Shown here one piece after another: positions 51,306 to 58,878 of a DNA stretch of 64,000 nucleotides. The DNA comes from Arsenicicoccus sp. oral taxon 190 (GTDB lineage Bacteria > Actinomycetota > Actinomycetes > Actinomycetales > Dermatophilaceae). The translations under genes were made by a program, and so were the position numbers. Each line of letters begins with the position of its first letter. The stretch's first letter is position 1. The stretch spans positions 1,550,001-1,614,000 of the forward strand of contig NZ_CP012070.1 in the NCBI RefSeq assembly GCF_001189535.1. The letters run 5' to 3'. The notes beneath the pieces were generated by a model. The model was not told the origin of the DNA. It was given only the letters and a program-made list of their open reading frames with translations, and searched no databases.

Positions 51306-52568
51306 ATGAGTCGAGACACCGCCGTCCGAGATGCCGATGCCGCCCACCCGCCGCGGTGGAAGATCATCGGCCCCGGCCTGATCGTGGCCGCGACGGGCGT
51401 GGGTGCCGCCGACCTGGTCGCCACCCTGATCGCCGGCAGCAAGTTCGGCTACGGCCTGCTGTGGTGCGTGATCGTCGGCTGCATCATGAAGATCGTCCTG
51501 GTGGAGGGGGCGGGCCGCTACAGCCTCGCGACCGGGCGCACGATGTTCGAGGGGTGGCGCTCGCTGGGGCGCTGGACGAGCTGGTACTACGCGCCCTACA
51601 TCGTCATCTGGGGCTTCGTCTACGGCTCCGCGGCGATGGCGGGGACCGGCCTGCCGCTCAACGCGCTCTTCCCTGCGCTGAGCATCACGTGGTGGGGGAT
51701 CATCTCCGGGTTGGTCGGTCTGGCGTTGGTGTGGTTCCACCATTTCGAGATCTTCGAGAAGGTCATGGCGGCCTTCGTGGGGATCATGTTCGTGGCCATG
51801 GTCGGCGCCGCGATCATCACGCTGCCCAACCTGCTCGACATCCTCGCCGGCCTCAAGCCGTGGATCCCGGACGGCGGCCTGGTCAACGTCCTGTCCCTCG
51901 CGGGCGGGGTCGGCGGCACCATCACCCTCGCGGCCTACGGCTACTGGCTGCGCGAGAAGGGCTGGGACACCCCGCGATTCATGAAGGTCATGCGCATCGA
52001 CAACACGGTGGCGTATGTCGTGACCGGCATCTTCGTGCTGGCCACCCTGGTCGTCGGCGCCGAGCTGATGTACTCCATGAAGATCGCCAGCGACGACAAG
52101 GGTCTGCTGTCGGTCGCCGACGTCCTCGACAAGCGCTACGGCCCCTTCGCCGGCAAGGTCTTCCTCGTCGGCTTCTTCGGCGCGGCGATGTCCTCGCTGG
52201 TCGGCGTGTGGAACGGCGTGTCGCTGATGTTCGCCGACTTCGTCGGCAACCTCAAGGGCCTGCCGTCGGGCCACCCCGACACCCGCACCGGCGGCAGGTA
52301 CTACCGGTGGTACATCCTGTGGCTGACCTTCCCGCCCATGCTGATGATGTTCCTCGGCAAGCCGGTCTACCTGATCCTCGCGTATGGCGTGCTCGGGTCC
52401 TTCTTCATGCCCTTCCTCGCGATCACGCTGCTGTGGATCCTCAACACCGACCGGGTGCCGCGGGAGTGGCGCAACGAGGTGTGGTCCAACGTGCTGATGG
52501 TGTTGTGCGCGGTGGCCTTCGTGGCGCTGGCCGCCAACGAGATCGTCAAGGCGATCCAGAAGCTCTAG
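51306..52568 (+). CDS. Divergent Nramp-family transporter
   Basis: The 420-residue protein has about eleven membrane spans arranged as in the Nramp family. The two metal-binding motifs are not canonical. Where span 1 normally has D-P-G-N it reads GVGAADLV (residues 31-38), and where span 6 has M-P-H it reads LAAYGYWLREKG (about 209-220). So the usual Asp, Asn and Met metal ligands are missing, and the substrate may not be Mn2+ or Fe2+. The C-terminal spans are intact. It converges with the SRPBCC gene, overlapping it by 23 bases. Confidence 0.8.
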   Translation: MSRDTAVRDADAAHPPRWKIIGPGLIVAATGVGAADLVATLIAGSKFGYGLLWCVIVGCIMKIVLVEGAGRYSLATGRTMFEGWRSLGRWTSWYYAPYIVIWGFVYGSAAMAGTGLPLNALFPALSITWWGIISGLVGLALVWFHHFEIFEKVMAAFVGIMFVAMVGAAIITLPNLLDILAGLKPWIPDGGLVNVLSLAGGVGGTITLAAYGYWLREKGWDTPRFMKVMRIDNTVAYVVTGIFVLATLVVGAELMYSMKIASDDKGLLSVADVLDKRYGPFAGKVFLVGFFGAAMSSLVGVWNGVSLMFADFVGNLKGLPSGHPDTRTGGRYYRWYILWLTFPPMLMMFLGKPVYLILAYGVLGSFFMPFLAITLLWILNTDRVPREWRNEVWSNVLMVLCAVAFVALAANEIVKAIQKL

Positions 52569-53232
52569 GGCGGGGAGGGCTGCTCGGCCAGGAGGGCTGC
52601 TCGGCCAGCCGCTTGATGTTGAGCAGCATCTCCCGGCTCATCACGAAGCTCACCGGCTCGATGACGTAGGGGCCGCCGGCCAGGCGCTCCCCGAGGCCCT
52701 CGCCGTGGGCGTAGGCGTTGCGCTCGATCAGCCGGGTGCGGCCCTGGCTGAGCGGGCGCAGGTGGTAGGACCAGACCGTCGTGGGCAGGAGCCCGCCGTG
52801 GGGGATGCCGGCCAGCACGAGCGTCTCGCCGGGCGTCACCTGGTCCACCACGAGCGGTGGCAGCTGCGGGTGCAGCCGCACCTCGTCGCCGACGCGCAGG
52901 TCCTGCAGCTCGGGCAGGATCTGCTCGACGTTGTCGTCGAGGGAGCCGGCCAGCTGCTCGAGCAGCTGGTGGCTGTAGAAGCCGCCGCGACCGCGCCCGA
53001 TCTGCGCGAGCCACGGCCACACCTCGTCGTCGTGCGCCCAGATCGTCACGGCCCGCGTCGACCGCCAGTCGTATCCCTCGATCAGCTCGTCGCCGGGCAG
53101 CGTCGCCTCGACCTCCTCGGGCGTCGCGCCCCAGGTCCGTCGCTCCTGGCTGTGCAGCGGCCCGGTCGCGAGGTGCGCGGCCATCCGCGCTGCGCCGGTG
53201 AGGTTGTCCCTGAGCCGATCACCGATTCCCAT
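52546..53232 (-). CDS. SRPBCC-fold (polyketide cyclase/START-like) protein
   Basis: The 228-residue protein has START-like features: ATPEEVEATLPGDELI, a helix RAVTIWAHDDEVWPWLAQIGRGRGGFYSHQLLEQLAG, strands LRVGDEVRLHP and VVDQVTPGETLVLAG, and a terminal helix with REMLLNIKRLAEQ. Such domains bind hydrophobic ligands. No catalytic motif is clear. The start is ATG 53232. Its 3' end overlaps the Nramp-like gene and ends in a Pro/Ser-rich tail that is probably not structured. Confidence 0.72.
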   Translation of the reverse strand: MGIGDRLRDNLTGAARMAAHLATGPLHSQERRTWGATPEEVEATLPGDELIEGYDWRSTRAVTIWAHDDEVWPWLAQIGRGRGGFYSHQLLEQLAGSLDDNVEQILPELQDLRVGDEVRLHPQLPPLVVDQVTPGETLVLAGIPHGGLLPTTVWSYHLRPLSQGRTRLIERNAYAHGEGLGERLAGGPYVIEPVSFVMSREMLLNIKRLAEQPSWPSSPPRPRASGSP

Positions 53233-53381
53233 GGGGTCAGCGTAGGCGTTCCACCCCGCCAGGGTGGTCGAGCCCGTATGCCGTGACCGCCGTGCGGCCC
53301 TGGTCCGTGCGGCCTTGGGGTGCCGCCTGGGGGCGTGCCGACCTTGGTGCGTGCCGCCGTGGGCGGCGCTGCGGGGTGCGG

Positions 53382-54488
53382 TCAGTAGGGGAGGTAGGGG
53401 CCGCCGGAGCGCAGGCTCGCGACGCCCGGCACCTTGGCGAGGCCGCCGTAGGTGTCGGTGGCGTAGCGCGCACCCGCGATGATCTGCGCGACCGGGTCGG
53501 TCTTGTCCGTGCGGCCCGGCAGGGCGAACGCGTCGAAGGTCGGCCCGATCGTCTGCATCAGGCCGAAGGAGGGCATCCCGGCGGCGGCGTTGCTGTCGTA
53601 GGTGTTGCGGCTGCCGGGGTCGCCCCCGGACTCGTTGAAGATGACGATGGCGAGGTTGGCGGCGTCCTGGTCGGAGCGCGGCATCCCGGCGCGGTAGAGC
53701 TCGTCCAGCGCCTCCCCGATCCACCGGCTGACCTGGGGGGTGACGCTGTGGCCGTTGCCGAGCACCGCGGTCCCGGGGCGGATGGTGGTGACCACGCGGC
53801 CGTCGGCGAGGCGGACCCCGGAGCCGTCGGCGAGGACGCGGGCGGTGTCGGCCGCCTCGAGGGTGGCGGCCTGGTCGCGCAGGGTGGTGAGCTGGCGGGT
53901 CGTCGCGGCGTGACGGTCCGCGGCGGTGCGCAGCTCCGCCTCGGGACCGGCCCCGTTGCGGGCGCGCACCCCGCTGCCGGCGCCCTGTCGCTGCTCGGCC
54001 ACGGGCGAGGCCGCCGGTGCGTCCACCGGTGCGTCGGTCTGCGGGGAGCTGGTCGCCCGGACCAGGGTGGCGCCCTGGGCTGCGACGAGCGCGGTCCGGC
54101 TCCGGTCGTAGGCCACCCGGGCCCCGGCCAGCTGCGCCTTGACCCGCGCGGTGGCCGCCGAGTCCACGGGGCGGACCTGGGTGAGCGCGGGGGGCACGGG
54201 CACCGGCGCGAGGAGTCGCGCCACCGATGCCGCGGTGATCGGCTGCCGGGCGGTGCCGCGGGACGCGGCGGTCGGCGGGGCGTGCCGCACTGGGGCGGCC
54301 GCGGTCGGGGACTCGGCCGGTGCCGCGGACGCCGTCGGGGTGGAGTCGGCTCGCGGGGCGAGCCCCGTGGCGGCGACGGCACTGCCCGCGGCGACGGCGA
54401 GGGTGGCGACGGCGAGCACGGGCGGGGACACCAGTCGGTGGGTCCGGGCGGCCGGACGGTGACGTGCCTGGTAGCGCATGGAAGCCAT
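53382..54488 (-). CDS. Secreted lytic transglycosylase-like protein
   Basis: The 368-residue protein has a signal-like N-terminus (MASMRYQARHRPAARTHRLVS and then VLAVATLAVAAGSAVAAT) with an Ala-rich linker. A coiled helix (VKAQLAGARVAYDRSRTALVAAQ, then LTTLRDQAATLEAAD) follows, and then a C-terminal SLT-like domain with the catalytic Glu in FNESGGDPGSRN and GLMQTIGPTFDAF. It probably cleaves peptidoglycan. The start could also be ATG 54479. It is downstream of terC on the same strand, but about 210 bases away with its own -10 box. Confidence 0.78.
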   Translation of the reverse strand: MASMRYQARHRPAARTHRLVSPPVLAVATLAVAAGSAVAATGLAPRADSTPTASAAPAESPTAAAPVRHAPPTAASRGTARQPITAASVARLLAPVPVPPALTQVRPVDSAATARVKAQLAGARVAYDRSRTALVAAQGATLVRATSSPQTDAPVDAPAASPVAEQRQGAGSGVRARNGAGPEAELRTAADRHAATTRQLTTLRDQAATLEAADTARVLADGSGVRLADGRVVTTIRPGTAVLGNGHSVTPQVSRWIGEALDELYRAGMPRSDQDAANLAIVIFNESGGDPGSRNTYDSNAAAGMPSFGLMQTIGPTFDAFALPGRTDKTDPVAQIIAGARYATDTYGGLAKVPGVASLRSGGPYLPY

Positions 54489-54542
54489 TCGGAGGGGACG
54501 CGGGGGAAGCCGGGCTGCGGGTGAGCGGCCGCAGCGGGCCGA

Positions 54543-54658
54543 CCCTCCACTGTAGAGGGCCGGCGCGGCCGATGGCGAGACGGCGGAGGGAGTTCCGCCG
54601 GTCAGCCGTCCGTCATGTGGCGGCAGTGATCACTGATACGCGAGTGGGTGAGTACCCA
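54543..54658 (-). promoter_or_regulatory. Promoter and palindromes upstream of the transglycosylase gene
   Basis: TACAGT on the minus strand (54554 to 54549) is a -10 box inside a CCCTC/GAGGG inverted repeat (54543-54559). Further upstream are CAGTGATCACTG (54624-54635), a perfect 12-base palindrome, and TGGGT-GAGT-ACCCA (54645-54658). These look like regulatory sites. I looked for a c-di-AMP riboswitch here and found none. Confidence 0.5.
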
Positions 54659-54696
54659 GCGTCGTCACTGCCGGAGAGCGGCCGGACGCGTGGCCG

Positions 54697-55716
54697 TCAG
54701 CGCAAGGCCTCGCGGTCCTGGGGCTGATCGCCGCGGGTGGCGCGCAGGCTCGTGACGGTCACGATCGCCAGCACGGCCACGATGACGACGAGCGACCACA
54801 CCGTCGGGACGGTCGGCACGCCCGGCCAGATGCCGTGGGCCCAGTGCAGCACCAGCTTGACGGCGATGAAGCCGAGGATGATCGCCAGGCCGTAGCCCAG
54901 GTGGACCAGTCGCGCCAGGGCGCCCTCGAGGACGAAGTAGAGCGCCCGCAGCCCCAGCAGGGCGAACGCGTTGGTCGCGAAGACCAGGTAGGGGTCGCCG
55001 GTGATGCCGTAGACCGCCGGCACCGAGTCGATCGCGAAGATGATGTCGGTGCCGAGGATCGCCAGCGTCACGACGGCCAGCGGCGTGAGGAGCCGGCGGC
55101 CGCCGGACGCCGCGGCGGGGATCGTCATACGAATCCCGTGGTAGTCCTGGGCCACGGGCCATACCCGGTTGATCAGCCGGACCACGGGCATCTGGGACAC
55201 CGGGGTGTGCTCGGCGTCGGCGGCCGCGTCGCGGAACACCTTGACGGCGGTGACCAGCAGGATCACCCCGAAGAGCAGGAACGCCCAGTCGAAGCTCGCG
55301 ATGAGCTGGGCGCCCAGCGCGATGAAGATGCCGCGCAGCACCAGGGCGCCGGCGACGCCGATCAGCAGGACGCGCTGCTGCAGCTCCTTGGGCACCGCGA
55401 AACCGGCGAGCAGCAGCATGAAGATGAAGAGGTTGTCCACCGACAGGGACTTCTCGACCAGGTAGCCGGTGTAGTACTCCATGCCCTGCTGCGAGCCGAA
55501 GCTCGCCCACACCCACGCACCGAAGAGCAGCGGCAGGGCGATGTAGAACACCGACCAGCCGATGGCCTCCTTCATGGAGACCTTGTGGGGCTTGCGGGTG
55601 AGCAGGAAGTCGAGGGCGAAGAGCGCCAGGACGGCACCGATCGTGACGCCCCACAGCATGGGGGAGCCGATGGTGTCCAGGGAGCTCGCGGCGGGCAGCA
55701 TCGCGGAGGGGGTCAT
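54697..55716 (-). CDS. TerC/Alx-family membrane protein, probable Mn2+ efflux
   Basis: The 339-residue protein has nine hydrophobic spans and the TerC signature motifs: LVEKSLSVDNLFIFMLLL (with the conserved Glu and two Asp residues) and ILGTDIIFAIDSVPAVYGIT. Recent work links the TerC/Alx family to manganese homeostasis. A yybP-ykoY-type element lies in its leader, which supports control by Mn2+. The C-terminal tail is basic. Confidence 0.9.
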   Translation of the reverse strand: MTPSAMLPAASSLDTIGSPMLWGVTIGAVLALFALDFLLTRKPHKVSMKEAIGWSVFYIALPLLFGAWVWASFGSQQGMEYYTGYLVEKSLSVDNLFIFMLLLAGFAVPKELQQRVLLIGVAGALVLRGIFIALGAQLIASFDWAFLLFGVILLVTAVKVFRDAAADAEHTPVSQMPVVRLINRVWPVAQDYHGIRMTIPAAASGGRRLLTPLAVVTLAILGTDIIFAIDSVPAVYGITGDPYLVFATNAFALLGLRALYFVLEGALARLVHLGYGLAIILGFIAVKLVLHWAHGIWPGVPTVPTVWSLVVIVAVLAIVTVTSLRATRGDQPQDREALR

Positions 55717-55722
55717 CAGGGT

Positions 55723-55854
55723 CCTCAGATCGTCGTATGGCGGTCTGAGGTCTCCTTCACCGCTGCTCGTCGCAGGGCTCCCGCCCGAGGCGCCGGGGCG
55801 CCGGACTGACCGGGTCGGGACGTGGGAAGTACTCCCCTCAAGGGCATGACTCTA
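55723..55854 (-). promoter_or_regulatory. yybP-ykoY-type Mn2+ riboswitch and promoter of terC
   Basis: Read on the minus strand, a TAGAGT -10 box (55854 to 55849) is followed by GGGGAGTA (55837 to 55830) and, about 70 bases on, GGTGAAGGAGACC (55761 to 55749). These are the conserved ends of the yybP-ykoY aptamer, with paired GC-rich arms between them. Right after the aptamer, CCTCAGA (55750 to 55744) can pair with TCTGAGG (55729 to 55723), which contains the terC ribosome binding site GAGG. The folded aptamer would therefore be expected to free the ribosome binding site when Mn2+ is high. Confidence 0.75.
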
Positions 55855-55919
55855 GGTGGATTCCCTGGACGCGGGCTGACCAGACCTGGTGGGCGGTGTG
55901 ATCTCGTGCACATCGCTGC

Positions 55920-55953
55920 TAAGGCGAGCCTCACTGAGGTTAGCCGTGCCTGC
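55920..55953 (+). promoter_or_regulatory. Two overlapping IdeR/DtxR-type iron boxes before bfd
   Basis: TAAGGCGAGCCTCACTGAG (55920-55938) and TGAGGTTAGCCGTGCCTGC (55935-55953) match the 19-base DtxR/IdeR consensus at about 12 and 13 positions, including the core AGG-TAGCC in the second. The second box abuts the bfd ATG at 55954 and covers a possible leaderless -10 (TAGCCG, 55941-55946). Iron-loaded IdeR bound here should block transcription. Confidence 0.6.
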
Positions 55954-56217
55954 ATGATCGTCTGCCATTGCCGCGTCGTGCGCGACACCGACATCGACGC
56001 GGTGGTCGCTGCGGGCGCCCGCACGCTCGGTGCCGTGTGCCAGCAGTCGGGCGCCGGGACGGTGTGCGGGGGGTGCGTCCCGGCGGTGCGCTCGCTCCTC
56101 CACCGGTACCGTGAGACACGGCTCGACCCCACTGCGCTCGAGCTGACGCTGGGGTCGCAGCTGGCCCGGGTGTCCGCCCTGTCCACGGCCCTGGAGGATT
56201 CCCATGCAGCCGCGTAG
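55954..56217 (+). CDS. bfd: Bacterioferritin-associated ferredoxin
   Basis: Bfd is a [2Fe-2S] protein that donates electrons to bacterioferritin for iron release. The 87-residue product has the BFD-type Cys set in MIVCHCRVV and GTVCGGCVPAVRSLL, the normal C-x-C...C-x-x-C ligands. Its stop codon overlaps the bfr start by 14 bases, so the pair is coupled. The predicted iron boxes suggest release of stored iron under starvation. Confidence 0.9.
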   Translation: MIVCHCRVVRDTDIDAVVAAGARTLGAVCQQSGAGTVCGGCVPAVRSLLHRYRETRLDPTALELTLGSQLARVSALSTALEDSHAAA

Positions 56218-56689
56218 CCCCCGGATCACCGAGCTCCTCAACGAGGCGCTGACCTTCGAGCTCACCGTGGTCAACACCTACTTCCTGCACGCGCGGATGC
56301 TCGACAACTGGGGTCTGCCCCGGCTCGGCAAGGTCTTCTACGAGCTGTCGATCGGGGAGATGAAGGACGCCGACGAGCTGATCGAGCGGATCCTGATGTT
56401 CGACGGCCACCCCAACGTGCAGCGCCTCCACCCGATCGGCATCGGCGAGACCGCCGAGGAGATGCTGCGGCTCGCGCTGGCCAGCGAGATCGCGGCGGTC
56501 GCGCAGTTCAACGCGTCGGCGGAGGAGTGCCACGCGCTCGGGGACCACGCCACCGCCAACGTCTTCGAGGGCATGGCGCGCGACGAGGAGACCCACGCAG
56601 ACTGGTTCGAGGGGCAGCTGGACGCCATCGCCCGGACCGGGGTGGAGAACTACCTGGCCATGCAGGTCGCGCCCGGCGAGGCTCCCTGA
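56204..56689 (+). CDS. bfr: Bacterioferritin
   Basis: The 161-residue four-helix protein stores iron in a 24-mer. It has Met53 in SIGEMKDADELIERIL, which matches the haem ligand Met52 of E. coli Bfr, so haem binding is expected. Ferroxidase ligands Glu19, Glu52, Glu95, Glu128 and His131 are present, but the position of His54 is Asp55 here (EMKD instead of EMKH). That may alter the di-iron site. The first 12 residues are normal. Confidence 0.92.
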   Translation: MQPRSPRITELLNEALTFELTVVNTYFLHARMLDNWGLPRLGKVFYELSIGEMKDADELIERILMFDGHPNVQRLHPIGIGETAEEMLRLALASEIAAVAQFNASAEECHALGDHATANVFEGMARDEETHADWFEGQLDAIARTGVENYLAMQVAPGEAP

Positions 56690-56705
56690 GCGAGGCCCCG
56701 GGCTT

Positions 56706-56854
56706 CGTGGGGGAGCCGCAGCCGTACCGGGTGGGAAGCACCGTCGAGTACGCCGGCGGAATCCACCCGGTAGCCGGGCGGCGCGGTCGTGGGGGAGCCG
56801 CAGCCGTACCGGGTGGGAAGCACCACCGATGACCCTGGTGAAACCCACCCGGTA
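56706..56854. repeat. Two copies of a 37-base direct repeat carrying a hairpin
   Basis: The 37-base segment at 56706-56742 is repeated without change at 56788-56824, with a period of 82. In each unit TACCGGGTGG pairs with CCACCCGGTA 28 or so bases further on (56725-56734 with 56763-56772; 56807-56816 with 56845-56854), a ten-base-pair stem. The units fill the convergent spacer between bfr and the DUF3024 gene. Confidence 0.8.
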
Positions 56855-56900
56855 GCCGGACGACGCCGCCGTGGGGTTGCCGGAGCGTCGACCCGCGCCC

Positions 56901-57275
56901 TCAGCCCTCGACGATGCGCTGCGCCTGGTCGGCCACGGTCCGCTGGAGCACCAGCCGCAGCGAGCCCATGAGCTCGGGGGTGTCCCGCCACCGGTTGCCG
57001 GCCGGATAGGTGAGGGTCCACGCCGCCTGGTCGGGCTGGTAGGTCAGCCGGGCGAGGTGCCGCGAGCGCCACTCCCCGTCGAGGTTCGTCGGGTCGACGG
57101 GGGCGTGGACGTAGACCCGCACGGTGAGGTGCCGCACCGTGAAGTCCACGCGGCGGGTGCTGCGCAGCCGCGGCGGGACCGCGTCGCGGCAGGCGCGCTC
57201 GACCGCCATACGGTCGCGCTCGGAGATGGCGCGCTCCACGGGGATCGGCTTCTTGGTGCCCTTGCGGTAGACCAC
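56901..57275 (-). CDS. DUF3024-like small protein
   Basis: The 124-residue basic protein has ISERDRMAVERACRDAVPPRLRS, then RHLARLTYQPDQAAWTLTYPAGNRWRD. It resembles DUF3024 proteins of unknown function. The start is GTG 57275. It lies 15 bases downstream of menB on the same strand and is probably co-transcribed with it. Confidence 0.65.
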   Translation of the reverse strand: MVYRKGTKKPIPVERAISERDRMAVERACRDAVPPRLRSTRRVDFTVRHLTVRVYVHAPVDPTNLDGEWRSRHLARLTYQPDQAAWTLTYPAGNRWRDTPELMGSLRLVLQRTVADQAQRIVEG

Positions 57276-57290
57276 GGCTGCCCCGCGCCC

Positions 57291-58244
57291 TCAGAAGTAC
57301 CAGGGGAAGGGGGACCAGTCAGGCTCGCGCTTCTGCAGGAACTGGTCGCGCCCCTCGACCGCCTCGTCGGTCATGTAGGCGAGCCGGGTCGCCTCGCCCG
57401 CGAAGACCTGCTGGCCCATGAGGCCGTCGTCGACCAGGTTGAAGGCGAACTTCAGCATCCGCTGCGCCTGCGGCGACTTGCCCAGGATCTCGCGCGCCAC
57501 CTGCAGCGCGTCGGCCTCGAGGTCGGCGTGGTCGCTGACCAGGTTGACGGCGCCCATCCGCTGCATGTCCTCGGCGGTGTAGGTGCGGCCCAGGAAGAAG
57601 ATCTCGCGGGCGCGCTTCTGGCCGACCATGCGCGCGAGGTAGGCCGAGCCGTAGCCCGCGTCGAAGGAGCCCACGTCCGCGTCGGTCTGCTTGAAGCGGG
57701 CCCGCTCGCGGCTGGCCATGGTCAGGTCGCACACGACGTGCAGCGAGTGGCCGCCACCGGCCGCCCATCCGTTGACCAGGGCGATCACCACCTTGGGCAT
57801 GGTGCGGATCAGCCGCTGCACCTCGAGGATGTGCAGCCGGCCCCCCTCGGCCTTGACGCGGCGCTCGTCGACGCCGGCGGCGGTCACGTCGTCGGACCCG
57901 TCCGCGGCGTACTGGTAGCCGGAGCGCCCCCGGATGCGCTGGTCGCCGCCGGTGCAGAAGGCCCACCCGGCGGTCTCGCGGGACCTGCCCTCGGGGTGCG
58001 GCCCGTTGCCGGTGAGCAGCACGACGCCCACGTCGGGGGTGCGCCGGGCGTGGTCGAGCGCCGTGTAGAGCTCGTCGACCGTGTGGGGGCGGAACGCGTT
58101 GAGCACCCCGGGCCGGTCGAACGCGATGCGCACGCAGCCGAGGTCGTGGGCGCGGTGGTAGGTGATGTCGGTGAAGTCGAAGCCGGGCACCTCGTGCCAC
58201 GCCGACGGGTCGAAGGTCTCGCTGACGGTCTCCAGGGCGCTCAC
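57291..58244 (-). CDS. menB: 1,4-dihydroxy-2-naphthoyl-CoA synthase
   Basis: MenB cyclises o-succinylbenzoyl-CoA to the naphthoyl ring in menaquinone synthesis. The 317-residue protein is of the long actinobacterial type. It has the oxyanion-hole region AFCTGGDQRIRGRSGY, VNGWAAGGGHSLHVVCDLTMA, and TDADVGSFDAGYGSAYLARMVG with the catalytic Asp. GTG 58244 (MSALETVSETFDPSAW) is the likely start, with TATCCT eight bases upstream. It is divergent from a NUDIX gene and precedes menC-menD. Confidence 0.94.
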   Translation of the reverse strand: MSALETVSETFDPSAWHEVPGFDFTDITYHRAHDLGCVRIAFDRPGVLNAFRPHTVDELYTALDHARRTPDVGVVLLTGNGPHPEGRSRETAGWAFCTGGDQRIRGRSGYQYAADGSDDVTAAGVDERRVKAEGGRLHILEVQRLIRTMPKVVIALVNGWAAGGGHSLHVVCDLTMASRERARFKQTDADVGSFDAGYGSAYLARMVGQKRAREIFFLGRTYTAEDMQRMGAVNLVSDHADLEADALQVAREILGKSPQAQRMLKFAFNLVDDGLMGQQVFAGEATRLAYMTDEAVEGRDQFLQKREPDWSPFPWYF

Positions 58245-58334
58245 GAGACCTGAGGATAGCCGCGGGGCGGGAGGCGGCGAGCGCGACGAGCGCGGCGAGC
58301 GCGGCGAGCGGGGTGGGCGGCATACGGGGGTGCC

Positions 58335-58340
58335 TAGAGT
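58335..58340 (+). promoter_or_regulatory. -10 box for the NUDIX gene at 58348
   Basis: TAGAGT is followed by seven bases and the ATG. The divergent menB gene starts 104 bases away. A short run of GCGAGCGCG-type triplet repeats lies upstream at about 58275-58310. Confidence 0.45.
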
Positions 58341-58347
58341 GAGGGTC

Positions 58348-58836
58348 ATGCCGATCCCTGAGTTCATCGTCGAGCTGCGTCGTCACGTGGGGCACGCGCC
58401 GCTGTGGTTGATCGGCGTGACCGCCGTGGTGCTGCGTGGCGAGGGTGCCGCCGCGGAGGTGCTGCTCATGCGGCGCGCGGACACCGACGAGTGGAGCCCG
58501 GTCACCGGCATCGTCGAGCCGGGTCAGGAGGTGCACGAGGCGGCGGTGCGGGAGGTCGCGGAGGAGGCGTCGGTGACGGCCGAGGTCGAGCGGTTCGTGT
58601 GGCTGTCGACGACCGAGCCGGTGCGGCACGCCAACGGTGACCACGCGCAGTACGTCGACCATACCTTCCGGATGCGGTGGGTGGCGGGGGAGCCGGCGGT
58701 CGGCGACGACGAGAACGTCGAGGCGCGGTGGTGGCCGGCGGACGCGCTGCCGACGATGCGCGCGCACTTCGGGGACCGGGTCGAGGTGGCGCTGGCCGAC
58801 CCCGCCGCCCCCCTCCTCGGGCCCTACCTCAGGTAG
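58348..58836 (+). CDS. NUDIX hydrolase
   Basis: The 162-residue protein has a Nudix box with GIVEPGQEVHEAAVREVAEEASV: the core REVAEEAS has Ala in place of the last Gly, a tolerated change. LIGVTAVVLRGE and VLLMRRADTDEWSPVTG precede the box, and EVEARWWPADALP-like residues follow. It may hydrolyse nucleotide diphosphate derivatives. It lies just upstream of menC but has its own leaderless promoter. Confidence 0.85.
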   Translation: MPIPEFIVELRRHVGHAPLWLIGVTAVVLRGEGAAAEVLLMRRADTDEWSPVTGIVEPGQEVHEAAVREVAEEASVTAEVERFVWLSTTEPVRHANGDHAQYVDHTFRMRWVAGEPAVGDDENVEARWWPADALPTMRAHFGDRVEVALADPAAPLLGPYLR

Positions 58837-58866
58837 TCGCATCGACCGGGGTGGGACGGGAGCAGG

Positions 58867-58872
58867 GATGAT
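58867..58872 (+). promoter_or_regulatory. Weak -10 box for menC
   Basis: GATGAT ends six bases before the ATG at 58879, the same hexamer and spacing as before the NUDIX gene at 14831. A leaderless menC-menD transcript is plausible. Confidence 0.35.
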
Positions 58873-58878
58873 GGCCGT

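Noticed and set aside
54489..54696. c-di-AMP (ydaO-type) riboswitch before the transglycosylase gene, suggested by disA elsewhere in the window
   Set aside because: The conserved ydaO core sequences are absent; only palindromes and a -10 box are seen.
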